A DNA stretch of 63,921 nt from an uncultured Lachnospiraceae bacterium. GTDB lineage: Bacteria > Bacillota > Clostridia > Lachnospirales > Lachnospiraceae. Shown here in pieces: positions 44,502 to 53,536 of the stretch (position 1 is its first letter; each line of letters opens with the position of its first letter). Below the pieces are notes generated by a model. That model did no database searches, was not told the DNA's origin, and saw nothing but the letters and a program-made list of their open reading frames with translations. The stretch is taken from positions 1 through 63,921 of the forward strand of contig CAJUFE010000024.1 in NCBI GenBank assembly GCA_910585635.1, written 5' to 3'. The position numbers were made by a program, and so were the translations under genes.

Positions 44502-46571
44502 TTAAAAACTCTTGATCCAATTGATCAGGGAATCATGGTACACATTCTCCGCCACATCCCTTCGCATCTGGTCGGTGATCGGGCCGTTCTTCTCCATCCT
44601 GGCTAAGATCGCCTCCTGGAGACCGGCGATCCGCCCCTTCTCAAACGCATCCGCCAGAAGCCTCTGGGCCGCGTCGGTCTCCTGCTGCACCGCAGCCTTG
44701 ACCCTGCCGCTCTTTGACCCGTCCCCGTCTGCTCCTGCTCTCTGTGCGCCTGCGGCCTCGGCTCCCACTTTATAGGCGGCCGCCTTAGCCTCTGCTTCCT
44801 TGGCTTCCGCTTCCTTAGCCTCTGCCTCTCTTACCGCAACCGCGGCCTTCGCCCCGGCCTCCCGCGCGGCGTCGGCCTTCGCCTTGGCCTCCTTTACCGC
44901 CATCTCGGCCTTCTCCTTAGCCTCTTTGGCCTCTGCTCTCGCCTCGGCCTCCTTCGCCGCCATGGCCGCCTGGGACACGGCTTTCGCTTCAGCCTCCCGC
45001 TCGGACGCCGCCTGCGCCACCGGATCTTCGTGCTTTTTGGGAGCTTCTTGCTTTTCCGGCTCTTCATGCCCCGTTAGGTCTTCACGCTTTTCCAGACCGC
45101 CGTGCTTTTCCAGCTCTCTGTGCTCTTTCAGATCGCCAGGTCTTTCCAGACCTCCTCGCTCCTCCGCGCCCAGGTCCTCCTGCCCTTTTGCGCCTTCCGG
45201 CTCTCCTGGAGCCAAGCCCTCGAAGGCGGACGCCGGCAGCCAGATCTCACCGGAACAGGTCTTCACGTTCACCACGATGTGGCCGCCGTTCACAGATACC
45301 CGCTCTCCGGTCAGAGCTCCGATATAGACGCTCTCATTGCCGGCCGGCAGGGTCATCACATAGTCGCTGCTGTCATTGTTCACCGTAACGATCGCCGTCA
45401 CACCCTCATGGCTCCTGGAAAAGGCATATTGACGGTTGGTCAACAGCAGTTCCTGATAGCTGCCGTAGGACAGGGCCGGCACAGCCTGGCGGACCTTCCC
45501 CAGCGCCCCGATCAGGCGGGTATGAGGGTCCGTCTCCAGGGCATCCTGGTAGTCGGAAAGGGACAGGGCAGGGCGCAGGGAGTCGTCGGAGTACCGCTCC
45601 TTCTTCCCCTCGATGGCAAATTCAGACCCATAATAGATGGAGGGGATACCCGGCAGGGTGTAGAGCAGCACATGGACCGGCGCGAAATGGGCCTTGTCGT
45701 TCAGCTTGGTGTAGATCCGCTCCACATCATGGTTGTCCACAAAGTTGTAGAGCTTTAAGCCGTTCGGCCCTCCGCCCATGGAATACAGCCGCTTCACCGT
45801 GTGGGCGATCTCGAAGTAATTGTGGTCGTTATGCCCGGAATACAGGGCCTTGTGGAGCTGGTAATTGGTGACGGAATGGAGGGTGCCTTCATTGACCCAG
45901 CGGGAATAGTCCCCGTGGATCACCTCGCCCATGAGCCAGAAGTCCGGCTTCACCTCATTAGCCACCTGCCGTAGGGCCTTCATATAGTTAAAATCCAGCA
46001 CGTCCGCGGCGTCCAGACGGATCCCGTCGATGTCAAACTCCCGTACCCAGAAGCGGATCACCTCGCAGATATAGTCCTTCACCGCCGGGTTATGCTGGTT
46101 GAGCTTTACCAGCAGGTCGTAGCCGCCCCAGTTGTCGTAGGAAAAGCCGTCGTTATAACTGTTGTTCCCCCAGAAGTTCACATTGCAATACCAGTCCTTA
46201 TAGGGAGAGCCCTCCCGGTTCTTTTTGATATCCTGGAAGGCGAAAAAGTCCCGTCCGGTATGGTTGAACACACCGTCGAAGATCACCCGGACCCCCTGCC
46301 TGTGGCACTCCGCCACAAAAGCCTTTAAGTCCTCATTGGTCCCCAGACGGCTGTCCAGCTTCTTATAATCCGTGGTCTCGTACCCATGCCCCACCGATTC
46401 GAAAAGGGGGCCGATGTAGAGGGCGTTGCACCCGATCTCGCGGATATGGGCGATCCAGGGGACCATATCGTTCAAGCGATGCTCTGGCTCTCCGTACGCA
46501 TTCTCCTTTGGCGCGCCCGCCAGACCCAGTGGATAAATGTGATAAAATACTGCCTCGTCATACCATGCCAT
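44502..46571 (-). CDS. GH13 alpha-amylase family protein with charged coiled-coil tail
   Basis: 689 residues, no signal peptide. The GH13 catalytic barrel is at 1-400, with nucleophile D187 ('DGIRLDAAD'), acid/base E216 ('LMGEVIHGD') and D282 ('FVDNHDVER'), and a small beta domain to about 450. Then comes a low-complexity tail: hexad-like 'LEKHGG/LEKRED' words (about 465-520), an Ala/Glu/Lys-rich region with 'EAKEAEAK' repeats (about 525-620), and a final helical segment. Known relatives end near residue 450. It is divergent from the LacI gene, and a perfect 9-bp inverted repeat lies 31 bases upstream. It acts in the cytoplasm on an unidentified alpha-glucan. Confidence 0.88.
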   Translation of the reverse strand: MAWYDEAVFYHIYPLGLAGAPKENAYGEPEHRLNDMVPWIAHIREIGCNALYIGPLFESVGHGYETTDYKKLDSRLGTNEDLKAFVAECHRQGVRVIFDGVFNHTGRDFFAFQDIKKNREGSPYKDWYCNVNFWGNNSYNDGFSYDNWGGYDLLVKLNQHNPAVKDYICEVIRFWVREFDIDGIRLDAADVLDFNYMKALRQVANEVKPDFWLMGEVIHGDYSRWVNEGTLHSVTNYQLHKALYSGHNDHNYFEIAHTVKRLYSMGGGPNGLKLYNFVDNHDVERIYTKLNDKAHFAPVHVLLYTLPGIPSIYYGSEFAIEGKKERYSDDSLRPALSLSDYQDALETDPHTRLIGALGKVRQAVPALSYGSYQELLLTNRQYAFSRSHEGVTAIVTVNNDSSDYVMTLPAGNESVYIGALTGERVSVNGGHIVVNVKTCSGEIWLPASAFEGLAPGEPEGAKGQEDLGAEERGGLERPGDLKEHRELEKHGGLEKREDLTGHEEPEKQEAPKKHEDPVAQAASEREAEAKAVSQAAMAAKEAEARAEAKEAKEKAEMAVKEAKAKADAAREAGAKAAVAVREAEAKEAEAKEAEAKAAAYKVGAEAAGAQRAGADGDGSKSGRVKAAVQQETDAAQRLLADAFEKGRIAGLQEAILARMEKNGPITDQMRRDVAENVYHDSLINWIKSF

Positions 46572-46601
46572 ATATAGGACACCTCCTGTGATGTACTGCC
46601 T

Positions 46602-46627
46602 GATGACAGAGCTTCCCTTCTGTCATC
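46602..46627. promoter_or_regulatory. 9-bp inverted repeat upstream of the GH13 gene
   Basis: 'gatgacaga' and 'tctgtcatc' are perfect reverse complements separated by 8 bases. Located 31 bases upstream of the GH13 ATG, in the region shared with the divergent LacI gene. A candidate operator or leader hairpin. Confidence 0.5.
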
Positions 46628-46721
46628 TCGTGACCGCCCAGATCCCCTGGACAGCCATGTCGTCTACCATCATAGCATAAACCCGGGGGGATCTCAATAT
46701 CCTTGGGAACGTCATGGTGGA

Positions 46722-46826
46722 GTTACTTTTCACAGGTTGGCCAAGGGTCCGCTCCGGGAGGGACCTGGCACAACTTCACCACGCTCTCGCTCCGCTACTT
46801 TAGTTGGCGCGGGGGTGAAAAATAAC
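46722..46826 (+). repeat. Family A dispersed repeat, copy A4 (internally deleted)
   Basis: It has both ends: GTTACTTTTCACA at 46722 and GTGAAAAATAAC at 46815-46826. The 5' core is 'agggtccgctccgggaggga', but the inner hairpin and second arm are missing. This is what an internal-deletion derivative of a small transposable element looks like. Confidence 0.78.
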
Positions 46827-46959
46827 CGTAATAGACGATAACCCTGGCCGACCCCTCTCCGCCCCATTGAAAAGTCCCCGCAGATATGATATGGTAGGTT
46901 ATGAACATGTTAAGACAGACTTAAGCGAGCAGCACAGACCACCCGGAAAGAGGATCAGC

Positions 46960-47961
46960 ATGAACATCTACGATATCGCAAAGGAAGCGGGCGTATCGAT
47001 CTCCACAGTCTCCCGCGTGATGAACCATAAAGACAATGTGAACCCCGCCACCCGTCAAAAGGTGGAGGAGGTCCTGGAAAAGAGCGGCCGCAGACCCGTC
47101 CCCCGGGCCACGGGCGCGCAGAGCGGCGCCATGGACGGCAGGATGCGCAGGGTAGCGGTCCTGACCGTGGACATCCGGGTCCCCCATTACGCCCGGACCG
47201 CCTACACGATCGAGCGGGAATGCAGCCGGAGGGGCTATGAGACCATCCTCTGCAATACCGGCGGCGAGTTCCAGGAGACTGTCCGGTATCTGCAGGCTGT
47301 GGTAGAGAAACAGGTGGACGGCATCATCCTGGTGGGCTCCGTCTTCAATACCCTCTGCAAGGATCCTAAGCTGGAAGTGCTCTTAAAGACCACTCCTGTC
47401 GTGCTGGCTAACGGAAAGCTGGATATCCCGGATTCCTATTCTGTGCTGGTGGACGACCGGTACGGGATCTCCCTCGCCGTGGACCATCTCCTGCAGCAGG
47501 GCCATCAGGAGATCTATTATCTAAAGGACATGGATACCACCAGCGCCCGGCTCAAGTGCCAGGGCTTTTTAGACAGCGCCCTGCGGCATGGCTTTAAGGA
47601 CGCCCAGCACCGGGTCCTGGAGACCACCCCGGATATCCAGGGGGGGATCCGGGCAGTAGGACAGCTCCTCCAGGAAGAAAAGCCCTTTACCGCGATCGTC
47701 TGCGGGGAAGATATCACCGCTGTAGGCGTGGTGAAGGGGCTCCTTAAGGCAGGCCGCAGGATCCCGGAGGATGTGGCGGTCACCGGGTACAACTGTTCCG
47801 AATACGCCAGGCTCTGCGAGCCGCAGCTGACCACCATCGATAACAAGCCGGAGCTGGTGGCTATGCTCAGTGTCCAGCTGCTGACCAGCCTGATCGAAAA
47901 GACCGACGCCTACTCCTCCTGCACGATCCAGCCGGAGCTGGTGAAAGGGGAGACCACCTGA
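46960..47961 (+). CDS. LacI family transcriptional regulator
   Basis: 333 residues. The N-terminal LacI HTH ('NIYDIAKEAGVSISTVSRVM') is followed by the hinge and a periplasmic-binding-protein-like effector domain ('VLVDDRYGISLAVDHLL', 'CGEDITAVGVVKGLLKAG', 'CEPQLTTIDNKP'). The start at 46960 has AAAGAGGA 6 bases upstream; a longer frame from 46867 is not family-like. Position suggests control of the downstream yiaK-type operon (645 bp away), the divergent GH13 gene, or both. The effector is likely a sugar or sugar acid. Confidence 0.92.
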   Translation: MNIYDIAKEAGVSISTVSRVMNHKDNVNPATRQKVEEVLEKSGRRPVPRATGAQSGAMDGRMRRVAVLTVDIRVPHYARTAYTIERECSRRGYETILCNTGGEFQETVRYLQAVVEKQVDGIILVGSVFNTLCKDPKLEVLLKTTPVVLANGKLDIPDSYSVLVDDRYGISLAVDHLLQQGHQEIYYLKDMDTTSARLKCQGFLDSALRHGFKDAQHRVLETTPDIQGGIRAVGQLLQEEKPFTAIVCGEDITAVGVVKGLLKAGRRIPEDVAVTGYNCSEYARLCEPQLTTIDNKPELVAMLSVQLLTSLIEKTDAYSSCTIQPELVKGETT

Positions 47962-47983
47962 CTGGGGGCTGGCGGGAAATCGC

Positions 47984-48215
47984 AAAGGGTCCGCTCCGGG
48001 AGGGGCCGGTCACAACGTCACCGCGCTCTCGCTCCGATGTTTTGGTAAGAACGTAGCGGACGCTAAGCTTTTTGTGGAAGATACTCTCCACTATGTTCCG
48101 AGTATCCGCTTTCACACTAGGTTCGAAAGGACCTCACCAAGTGTGGGGGGCGAAGCGCCGACGTTCTTCTCACAAAAGCGGGGTTCCTTTTGTGACCGGC
48201 CCCTCCCTCCGCTAT
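47984..48215 (+). repeat. Family A dispersed repeat, copy A5 (long form)
   Basis: Outer arms 'ggaggggccggtcacaa' (47999-48015) and 'ttgtgaccggcccctcc' (48190-48206) pair perfectly over 17 bp. An inner arm pair 'gaacgtagcggacgct' / 'agcgccgacgttc' is also present. It lies between the LacI gene and the yiaK-like gene. The rest of 47962-48605 holds a promoter and T-rich sequence, no gene. Confidence 0.82.
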
Positions 48216-48514
48216 GTAGTAGTCTGACCTTTTGATATCTCGCGGGTCAGCCTATAAAAGCAACACCTTATCCTACTATTTTACGACATTTCCATCTCAT
48301 CCCTTCCCCTCTCCTCCTTCCCCTCCTACTTCTTTTCATCTTCTTTCATCTCCTTTTCCCGCCATTTATGAAAGTCATTGAAAAAAAGTCCGTCTTTTCT
48401 TTCACCCATGCAGTCTCTTTCTGAAAGCTCCTGCCCATTTTTTGTGCACATCGCACTAGAACCGTACAATATTTTAAGCATATCGCCAATTTATCAAGAG
48501 TTTTTCCTAATCCA

Positions 48515-48543
48515 TTGACAAATATGCAAAAATGCGCTATCCT
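48515..48543 (+). promoter_or_regulatory. Promoter of the yiaK-like operon
   Basis: TTGACA (48515-48520), 17-nt spacer, TATCCT (48538-48543), about 60 bases before the start codon. Repeated CTTTC/GAAAG words around 48360-48585 may be regulator sites. Confidence 0.72.
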
Positions 48544-48605
48544 CGTGTTATGAAAAAACTTTCACATTTCTTTCAGAAAACTTTTATGATCGAAAGGAGA
48601 ACGAT

Positions 48606-49607
48606 ATGCGAGTAGGGTATGAGGTCATGGTACAGGAGTTTGCACGGGTTTTGGAGAAAAAGGGATTTTGTCATGAGGACGCAAAGAGCGCGGCGGTGAT
48701 CTTCGCACAGAACAGTCTGGCCGGGGTCTATTCTCACGGTCTGAACCGTTTCCCCCGGGTGGTCAGCTACCTGGAGAAGGGCGAGATCGATCCGAACGCC
48801 CGGGCGGACCGCACCCTTTCCATGGGCGCGATCGAGCGGTGGGACGGCCATCGGGGCTTCGGTCCGCTGAACGCGAAGCGGGCCATGGACCGGGCCTGTG
48901 AGCTGGCAAAGGAGTACGGGATCGGCTGTGTGGCCCTGGGGAACAATAACCACTGGATGCGCGGCGGTACATATGGCTGGCTGGCCGCGGACAACGGCTG
49001 CATCGGGATCTGCTGGTCCAACACCATGCCCAACATGCCGGCCTGGGGCGGCTTAGACCGCAAGATCGGCAATAACCCCCTGATCTTAGCGGTCCCCCGC
49101 TCGAACGGCGAGCATGCCATGATCGACTGCGCGGTCTCCCAGTTCTCCTACGGAAAGATCGAGGACTGCCGCCTTAAAGGTCTGCAGCTTCCGGTACCCG
49201 GCGGCTACGATACCAAGGGAGAACTGACGAAAGACCCGGCGGAGATCGAGAAAACCTGGCGGGTGCTGCCCATGGGCTACTGGAAGGGGAGCGGCCTCTC
49301 CATCATGCTGGACCTGATCGCCACGATCTTGAGCAACGGGAACTCTGTCCAGAAGATCGGCACCTTCGGCGATGAGGTGGGCCTGACCCAGATCATGCTG
49401 GCCATCGATCCCACTAAGTTCAACACCGTGGAGGAGACCGACCGGATCGCCGATGAGATCTTAGCCGATGTGAAGTCCTCCCAGCCGGTCTCGGAGGGCG
49501 GGCAGGTCTACTATCCCGGCGAGCTGGAGTTAAAGAACATCAAAGAGAACAAGGAGCAGGGGATCCCCGTGGTCCAGGAGGTCTGGGAGTCGGTCCTGGC
49601 GATGTAG
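48606..49607 (+). CDS. yiaK: Ldh/YiaK family NAD(P)-dependent dehydrogenase
   Basis: 333 residues of the malate/L-lactate/ureidoglycolate dehydrogenase superfamily (unrelated to classical Rossmann enzymes). It matches E. coli YiaK (2,3-diketo-L-gulonate reductase) especially in 'GVYSHGLNRFPR' (catalytic His), 'NNHWMRGGTYGW', 'GICWSNTMPNMPAWG' and 'RVLPMGYWKGSGLSIMLDLI'. It reduces a 2-keto acid with NAD(P)H. First gene of the operon, with GAAAGGAG upstream. E. coli yiaK is followed by yiaL; here a YiaL-like gene is the last of the operon. The exact substrate may differ. Confidence 0.88.
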   Translation: MRVGYEVMVQEFARVLEKKGFCHEDAKSAAVIFAQNSLAGVYSHGLNRFPRVVSYLEKGEIDPNARADRTLSMGAIERWDGHRGFGPLNAKRAMDRACELAKEYGIGCVALGNNNHWMRGGTYGWLAADNGCIGICWSNTMPNMPAWGGLDRKIGNNPLILAVPRSNGEHAMIDCAVSQFSYGKIEDCRLKGLQLPVPGGYDTKGELTKDPAEIEKTWRVLPMGYWKGSGLSIMLDLIATILSNGNSVQKIGTFGDEVGLTQIMLAIDPTKFNTVEETDRIADEILADVKSSQPVSEGGQVYYPGELELKNIKENKEQGIPVVQEVWESVLAM

Positions 49608-49629
49608 AGGGACGGATACCCCCACATGA

Positions 49630-49790
49630 TCAAAGACCCCGCTGCAAGCAACGGGGTATCAAACTTGCAACGCTGCAGAGCAGCGGGGTATTTGACCCTC
49701 GCGGCATCCGCCAAATGCTCGTGCAAGCACGGCACTTCACCGAAGGCGTGCAGAGCAGGCTCATTGCTCGCGGAAATAAAAAGGAACCGA
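49630..49790. repeat. Family B intergenic repeat, copy B2
   Basis: It contains 'gaccccgctgcaagcaacgg' with the complementary 'gcagcggggta', then the family words 'cgccaaatgctcgtgcaagc' and 'ggctcattgctcgcgga', and ends in an A-tract. It is shared with 1668-1845. Located inside the operon between the dehydrogenase and permease genes, so it is transcribed and could fold or attenuate. Confidence 0.68.
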
Positions 49791-49839
49791 TATGGTCAAG
49801 GATACACAGCCTTCATGCTGATAGAAAAGGAGAACGATC

Positions 49840-51192
49840 ATGGAATATATCATTGGCATCTTATTGCTCATCTCATTCGCAGGTCTGGCGGTCTACGCGG
49901 TCCGCGGCGGGAACCTGATGATGGGCATGCTGATCATGGGCATCATCTGGACGGCCCTTCCCCTCATCGGAAATACCTTTGCGACTAACCCGGCGTTTGT
50001 CGCCGCTTATCCCGGGATCACAGACATCTCTTTCGTGGACGCGATCACCAAGGTCTTCCAATCCGGCCCTGAAGGCTGGGGCAGCGTCCTTGTGAACGTG
50101 GTCTTCGGCGCCTGGTTCGGCCGGGTGCTCCTCCAGACCGGCATCGCGGATGCTCTGATCCGCAAGTCCGTGGAGCTGGGCGGCGACAAGCCGGTGATCA
50201 TCTGCGTGCTGCTCTCCGTCGTCACCACCGCGATCTTTTCCACCCTCTTCGGCGCCGGCGCCGTGGTGGCGATCGGTGTGATCATCCTGCCCATCCTCAT
50301 GAGCCTGGGCATCCCCAAGACCCTGTCGATCGGCTCCTTCATGATGAGCGTGGGCGCGGGCATGTACTTGAACCCGGTCCTTTCCGGGCAGTTCTTAGCC
50401 TTCTTCCTGGACGAGAACGGGAAGCAGCTGATCACCTATGACGATCCCGCCCGCCTCCGCTGGGCCGGCATCGGGGTAGCCGTGCAGCTGATCATGGTGA
50501 TCTTGATGTGCATGTTCACCCTGCGGAAGAAAAAGACGGTCCACGCCTGGAGCGCGTCGGCCGTGCGGAAGGCCCGTCCGGGCTACGTCCCCACCATCGC
50601 CCTGATCGCCCCGATCCTCCCGGTCCTTTTGCTGGTGATCTTCAACGTGCCGATCATCCTGGGCTTTACGATCGGCAGCTTCTACGCCCTGGCTGTCTGC
50701 GGCAAGCTAAAGTCCTTCCGGGGCGCCTGCCGTGTGCTGAACAAGGATTTCTACGACGGTGTGGTGGATACCGCTCCACTGGTGGGCTTCCTGCTGATGA
50801 TCCCCATGTTCAATAAGGCCGCCGAGCTGTGCGTCCCGTACTTTAACGCCCTCCTGGGCAATGTGATCCCCCACGACACCTTGATCATCAGCATCGCCTT
50901 CGCCCTGTTAGCCCCCCTGGGCCTGTTCCGCGGCCCCTTCACCCTCTTCGGCTGCGGCGCGGCCACCCTGGGGATCTTAAAGGGGATCGGCTTCTCCACC
51001 CCTTACCTCTATGGCCTGCTGGTGGTGCCGTCGATCACCATGAACGTGTCGATCTGCATGACCCAGAGCTGGATCGCCTGGGGCGTCAGCTACGCGAAGG
51101 TCTCAACAAGAGAGCATTTAAAGAAGGTCCTGCCTGGGGCATGGGCGGTCTGCGCCGTCATGCAGCTGGTCACCTACGTGATGTTCGGATGA
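49840..51192 (+). CDS. Ion-transporter superfamily permease (GntP/CitMHS-like)
   Basis: A 450-residue membrane protein with about 12 spans in two inverted halves, a size and pattern of IT-superfamily carboxylate permeases. The half-repeats are marked by 'TAIFSTLFGAGAVVAIGVII' near residue 130 and 'APLGLFRGPFTLFGCGAATL' near 360. It is placed between a 2-keto acid reductase and a HyuA-like protein, so uptake of a sugar acid or related anion is inferred. Start supported by AAAGGAG. Confidence 0.85.
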   Translation: MEYIIGILLLISFAGLAVYAVRGGNLMMGMLIMGIIWTALPLIGNTFATNPAFVAAYPGITDISFVDAITKVFQSGPEGWGSVLVNVVFGAWFGRVLLQTGIADALIRKSVELGGDKPVIICVLLSVVTTAIFSTLFGAGAVVAIGVIILPILMSLGIPKTLSIGSFMMSVGAGMYLNPVLSGQFLAFFLDENGKQLITYDDPARLRWAGIGVAVQLIMVILMCMFTLRKKKTVHAWSASAVRKARPGYVPTIALIAPILPVLLLVIFNVPIILGFTIGSFYALAVCGKLKSFRGACRVLNKDFYDGVVDTAPLVGFLLMIPMFNKAAELCVPYFNALLGNVIPHDTLIISIAFALLAPLGLFRGPFTLFGCGAATLGILKGIGFSTPYLYGLLVVPSITMNVSICMTQSWIAWGVSYAKVSTREHLKKVLPGAWAVCAVMQLVTYVMFG

Positions 51193-51289
51193 CCAAAAAA
51201 GTGTACAGCATGATACACACATGCCAGCGATCACAGAATGCCATACAGAACGCCATAAGGAAAGCAAAGAAAGTAGGAGGAGGAACAAC

Positions 51290-53416
51290 ATGAGCGATAG
51301 AAAAGTCCGCATGGGCATCGACGTGGGCGGGACCCATACCAAAGCCGTTGCCATCGATAACGCCACACATGAGATCATCGGGAAATCTTCCGTGAAGACC
51401 ACCCACGACGACAAGGCCGGTGTGGCCGCCGGGGTAGTGCAGGCCTTCCAGAACTGCCTGAAGGAAAATGCGATCGATCCCAAGGATGTGATCTTCGTGG
51501 CCCATTCCACCACCCAGGCCACCAACGCATTGATCGAGGGGGACGTGGCCTCCGTGGGCGTGGTGGGCGTAGGCCCCAAGGGCCCTGAAGGGTGGATCGC
51601 CAAGATCCAGACCAACATGAAGGACATCGACTTAGGATCCGGCCGTTTTATCCGGCTCCACAACCGTTACATCTGCGACGAGCAGCTGACCGACCAGCTG
51701 GTATCCGACACGATCCGCTCCCTGGTCAGCGAAGGGGCTCAGGTGATCGTGGCCAGCGAGGCCTACGGCGTGGACGATATGGAAAATGAGACCGGCATCT
51801 GTGCCATCGCCAGGTCCCAGGGCCTGGAGGCCACCGTGGCCAGCGAGATCACCAAGCTCTACGGCCTCACACGCCGCACCCGCACCGCCGCGATCAACGC
51901 CTCGATCCTGCCCAAGATGCTGAACACCGCCGATTCCACCGAGCAGAGCGTAAAGAGCGCCGGAGTGGATGTGCCGCTGATGATCATGCGGGGCGACGGC
52001 GGCGTCATGGAGATCAGCGAGATGAAAAAACGTCCCGTGCTGACCATGCTGTCCGGCCCTGCCGCGTCGGTCATGGGGAGCCTGATGTATCTGCGAGCTT
52101 CCAACGGCGTCTATTTCGAGGTGGGCGGCACCACCACCAATATCGGGGTCATCAAGGACGGCCGCCCGGCGATCGACTACTCGGTGGTGGGCGGACACCG
52201 CACCTACATCAGCAGCCTGGATGTGCGGGTCTTAGGCGTGGCCGGCGGCAGCATGGTCCGAGCAGATAAGAGCGGCGTCAAGGACGTGGGACCCCGTTCT
52301 GCCCACATCGCCGGCATGGACTATGCCGTGTTCACCCCGGAGGAGGAGATCGTGGAGCCCAAGGTGGTCTTCTTCAGCCCCAAGGAGGGGGACCCGGCGG
52401 ACTATGTGGCGATCGAACTGAAGAGCGGGAAGCGCATCACCATCACCAACACCTGTGCCGCCAATGTGCTGGGCCTGATCAAGCCGGAATACTTTGCCTA
52501 CGGCAATGCCAACGCCGCCCGGAAGGCCATGAAGCCCCTGGCCGACTACATGGGCAAGACCGTGGAGGAGGTGGCGGAGCAGATCCTGACCCGGGCCTAT
52601 GAGAAGATCAGCCCGATCATCTCGTACCTGGCCGATAAATACCGCCTGGAAAAGGACCAGATCAGCCTGGTTGGCGTGGGCGGCGGCGCGGCCTCCCTGA
52701 TCGGCTTCTGCTCCGATAAGATGGGCCTGCGCTATTCCATCCCGGACAATGCCGAGGTGATCTCCTCGATCGGTGTGGCCCTGGCCATGGTCCGCGACGT
52801 GGTGGAACGGGTGGTCCCCAACCCCACGCCGGAGGATATCCGCTCCATCAAGGCAGAGGCGATCGACAAGGCCGTGGAGAGCGGCGCGGCCCCCGACACC
52901 GTGGATGTCCACATCGAGATCGATCCCCAGACCTCCAAGCTGACGGCGATCGCCTTAGGCTCCACGGAGGTAAAGACCACGGACCTGTTAAAGGAATGTA
53001 CGCCCCAGGAGGCCTGCAGCCTGGCCGCGGAAGACCTAAAGGCACAGCCCACAGAGATCGTCCAGGAATGCGCCACCAAGAACTTCTACGTCTTCGGCCT
53101 GGACCGCAAGGGCAAGCACCCGGTCCGGATCCTGGATAAGAAGGGCTTCATCAAGGTCCAGCGCAACGACGGCAAGGCCATCCTCACCAAAGCCGGCAGC
53201 TACCGCAACGTGGTCTCCCGCCTGTGGGAGGAGCTGGCGATCTACCAGCAGGATGCGATCCTGCGGCCCGACTATTACATCTGCGTAGGCGCCCGTGTCA
53301 TGGATTTCGCCGGATCCGTGGATCTGGATAAGATCATGATGCTGATGGAGGTGGAGATGCAGATGGTGGATCCGGGAGATGAGATCATCATCGTGGGCGC
53401 GAAGAACAGTCTGTGA
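51290..53416 (+). CDS. Hydantoinase/oxoprolinase (HyuA) family protein
   Basis: 708 residues. The actin-like ATPase fold begins with 'MGIDVGGTHTKAVAID'. 'HSTTQATNALIEGD', 'GDGGVMEISEM', 'TMLSGPAASVMGSL' and 'VGGTTTNIGVIKDG' follow in the family order. HyuA/oxoprolinase subunits use ATP to open cyclic amides or activate carbonyls and usually pair with HyuB; no HyuB gene is here. A C-terminal extension of about 170 residues (from about 535) is not part of the core and may replace the partner. The start at 51290 has AGGAGGAG; a longer frame is not family-like. Confidence 0.88.
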   Translation: MSDRKVRMGIDVGGTHTKAVAIDNATHEIIGKSSVKTTHDDKAGVAAGVVQAFQNCLKENAIDPKDVIFVAHSTTQATNALIEGDVASVGVVGVGPKGPEGWIAKIQTNMKDIDLGSGRFIRLHNRYICDEQLTDQLVSDTIRSLVSEGAQVIVASEAYGVDDMENETGICAIARSQGLEATVASEITKLYGLTRRTRTAAINASILPKMLNTADSTEQSVKSAGVDVPLMIMRGDGGVMEISEMKKRPVLTMLSGPAASVMGSLMYLRASNGVYFEVGGTTTNIGVIKDGRPAIDYSVVGGHRTYISSLDVRVLGVAGGSMVRADKSGVKDVGPRSAHIAGMDYAVFTPEEEIVEPKVVFFSPKEGDPADYVAIELKSGKRITITNTCAANVLGLIKPEYFAYGNANAARKAMKPLADYMGKTVEEVAEQILTRAYEKISPIISYLADKYRLEKDQISLVGVGGGAASLIGFCSDKMGLRYSIPDNAEVISSIGVALAMVRDVVERVVPNPTPEDIRSIKAEAIDKAVESGAAPDTVDVHIEIDPQTSKLTAIALGSTEVKTTDLLKECTPQEACSLAAEDLKAQPTEIVQECATKNFYVFGLDRKGKHPVRILDKKGFIKVQRNDGKAILTKAGSYRNVVSRLWEELAIYQQDAILRPDYYICVGARVMDFAGSVDLDKIMMLMEVEMQMVDPGDEIIIVGAKNSL

Positions 53417-53423
53417 CAGAGAC

Positions 53424-53518
53424 GCCGCCGGGTGCATGGAGGGTCGTGATAAAGATCCGCCATCCGGTGCATGGAGGTTTGTGATAAGAGTCCGCCGCCG
53501 GGCGTATAGAGGTTTGAC
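53424..53518. repeat. 35-bp tandem repeat, two and a half copies
   Basis: Two units of 35 bp ('gccgccgggtgcatggaggg' + 'tcgtgataaagatcc' and variant) and a partial third, in the 120-bp gap between the HyuA-like and metallopeptidase-like genes. Units abut without spacers. Confidence 0.8.
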
Positions 53519-53536
53519 AGAAAGGAAGGGGTCTTC

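Noticed and set aside
44800..45327. Ala/Ser-rich plus-strand frame
   Set aside because: Antisense of the Ala/Glu/Lys tail of the GH13 gene.
52232..52912. 226-codon antisense frame in the HyuA-like gene
   Set aside because: His/Gly/Asp-rich shadow of GC-rich codons.
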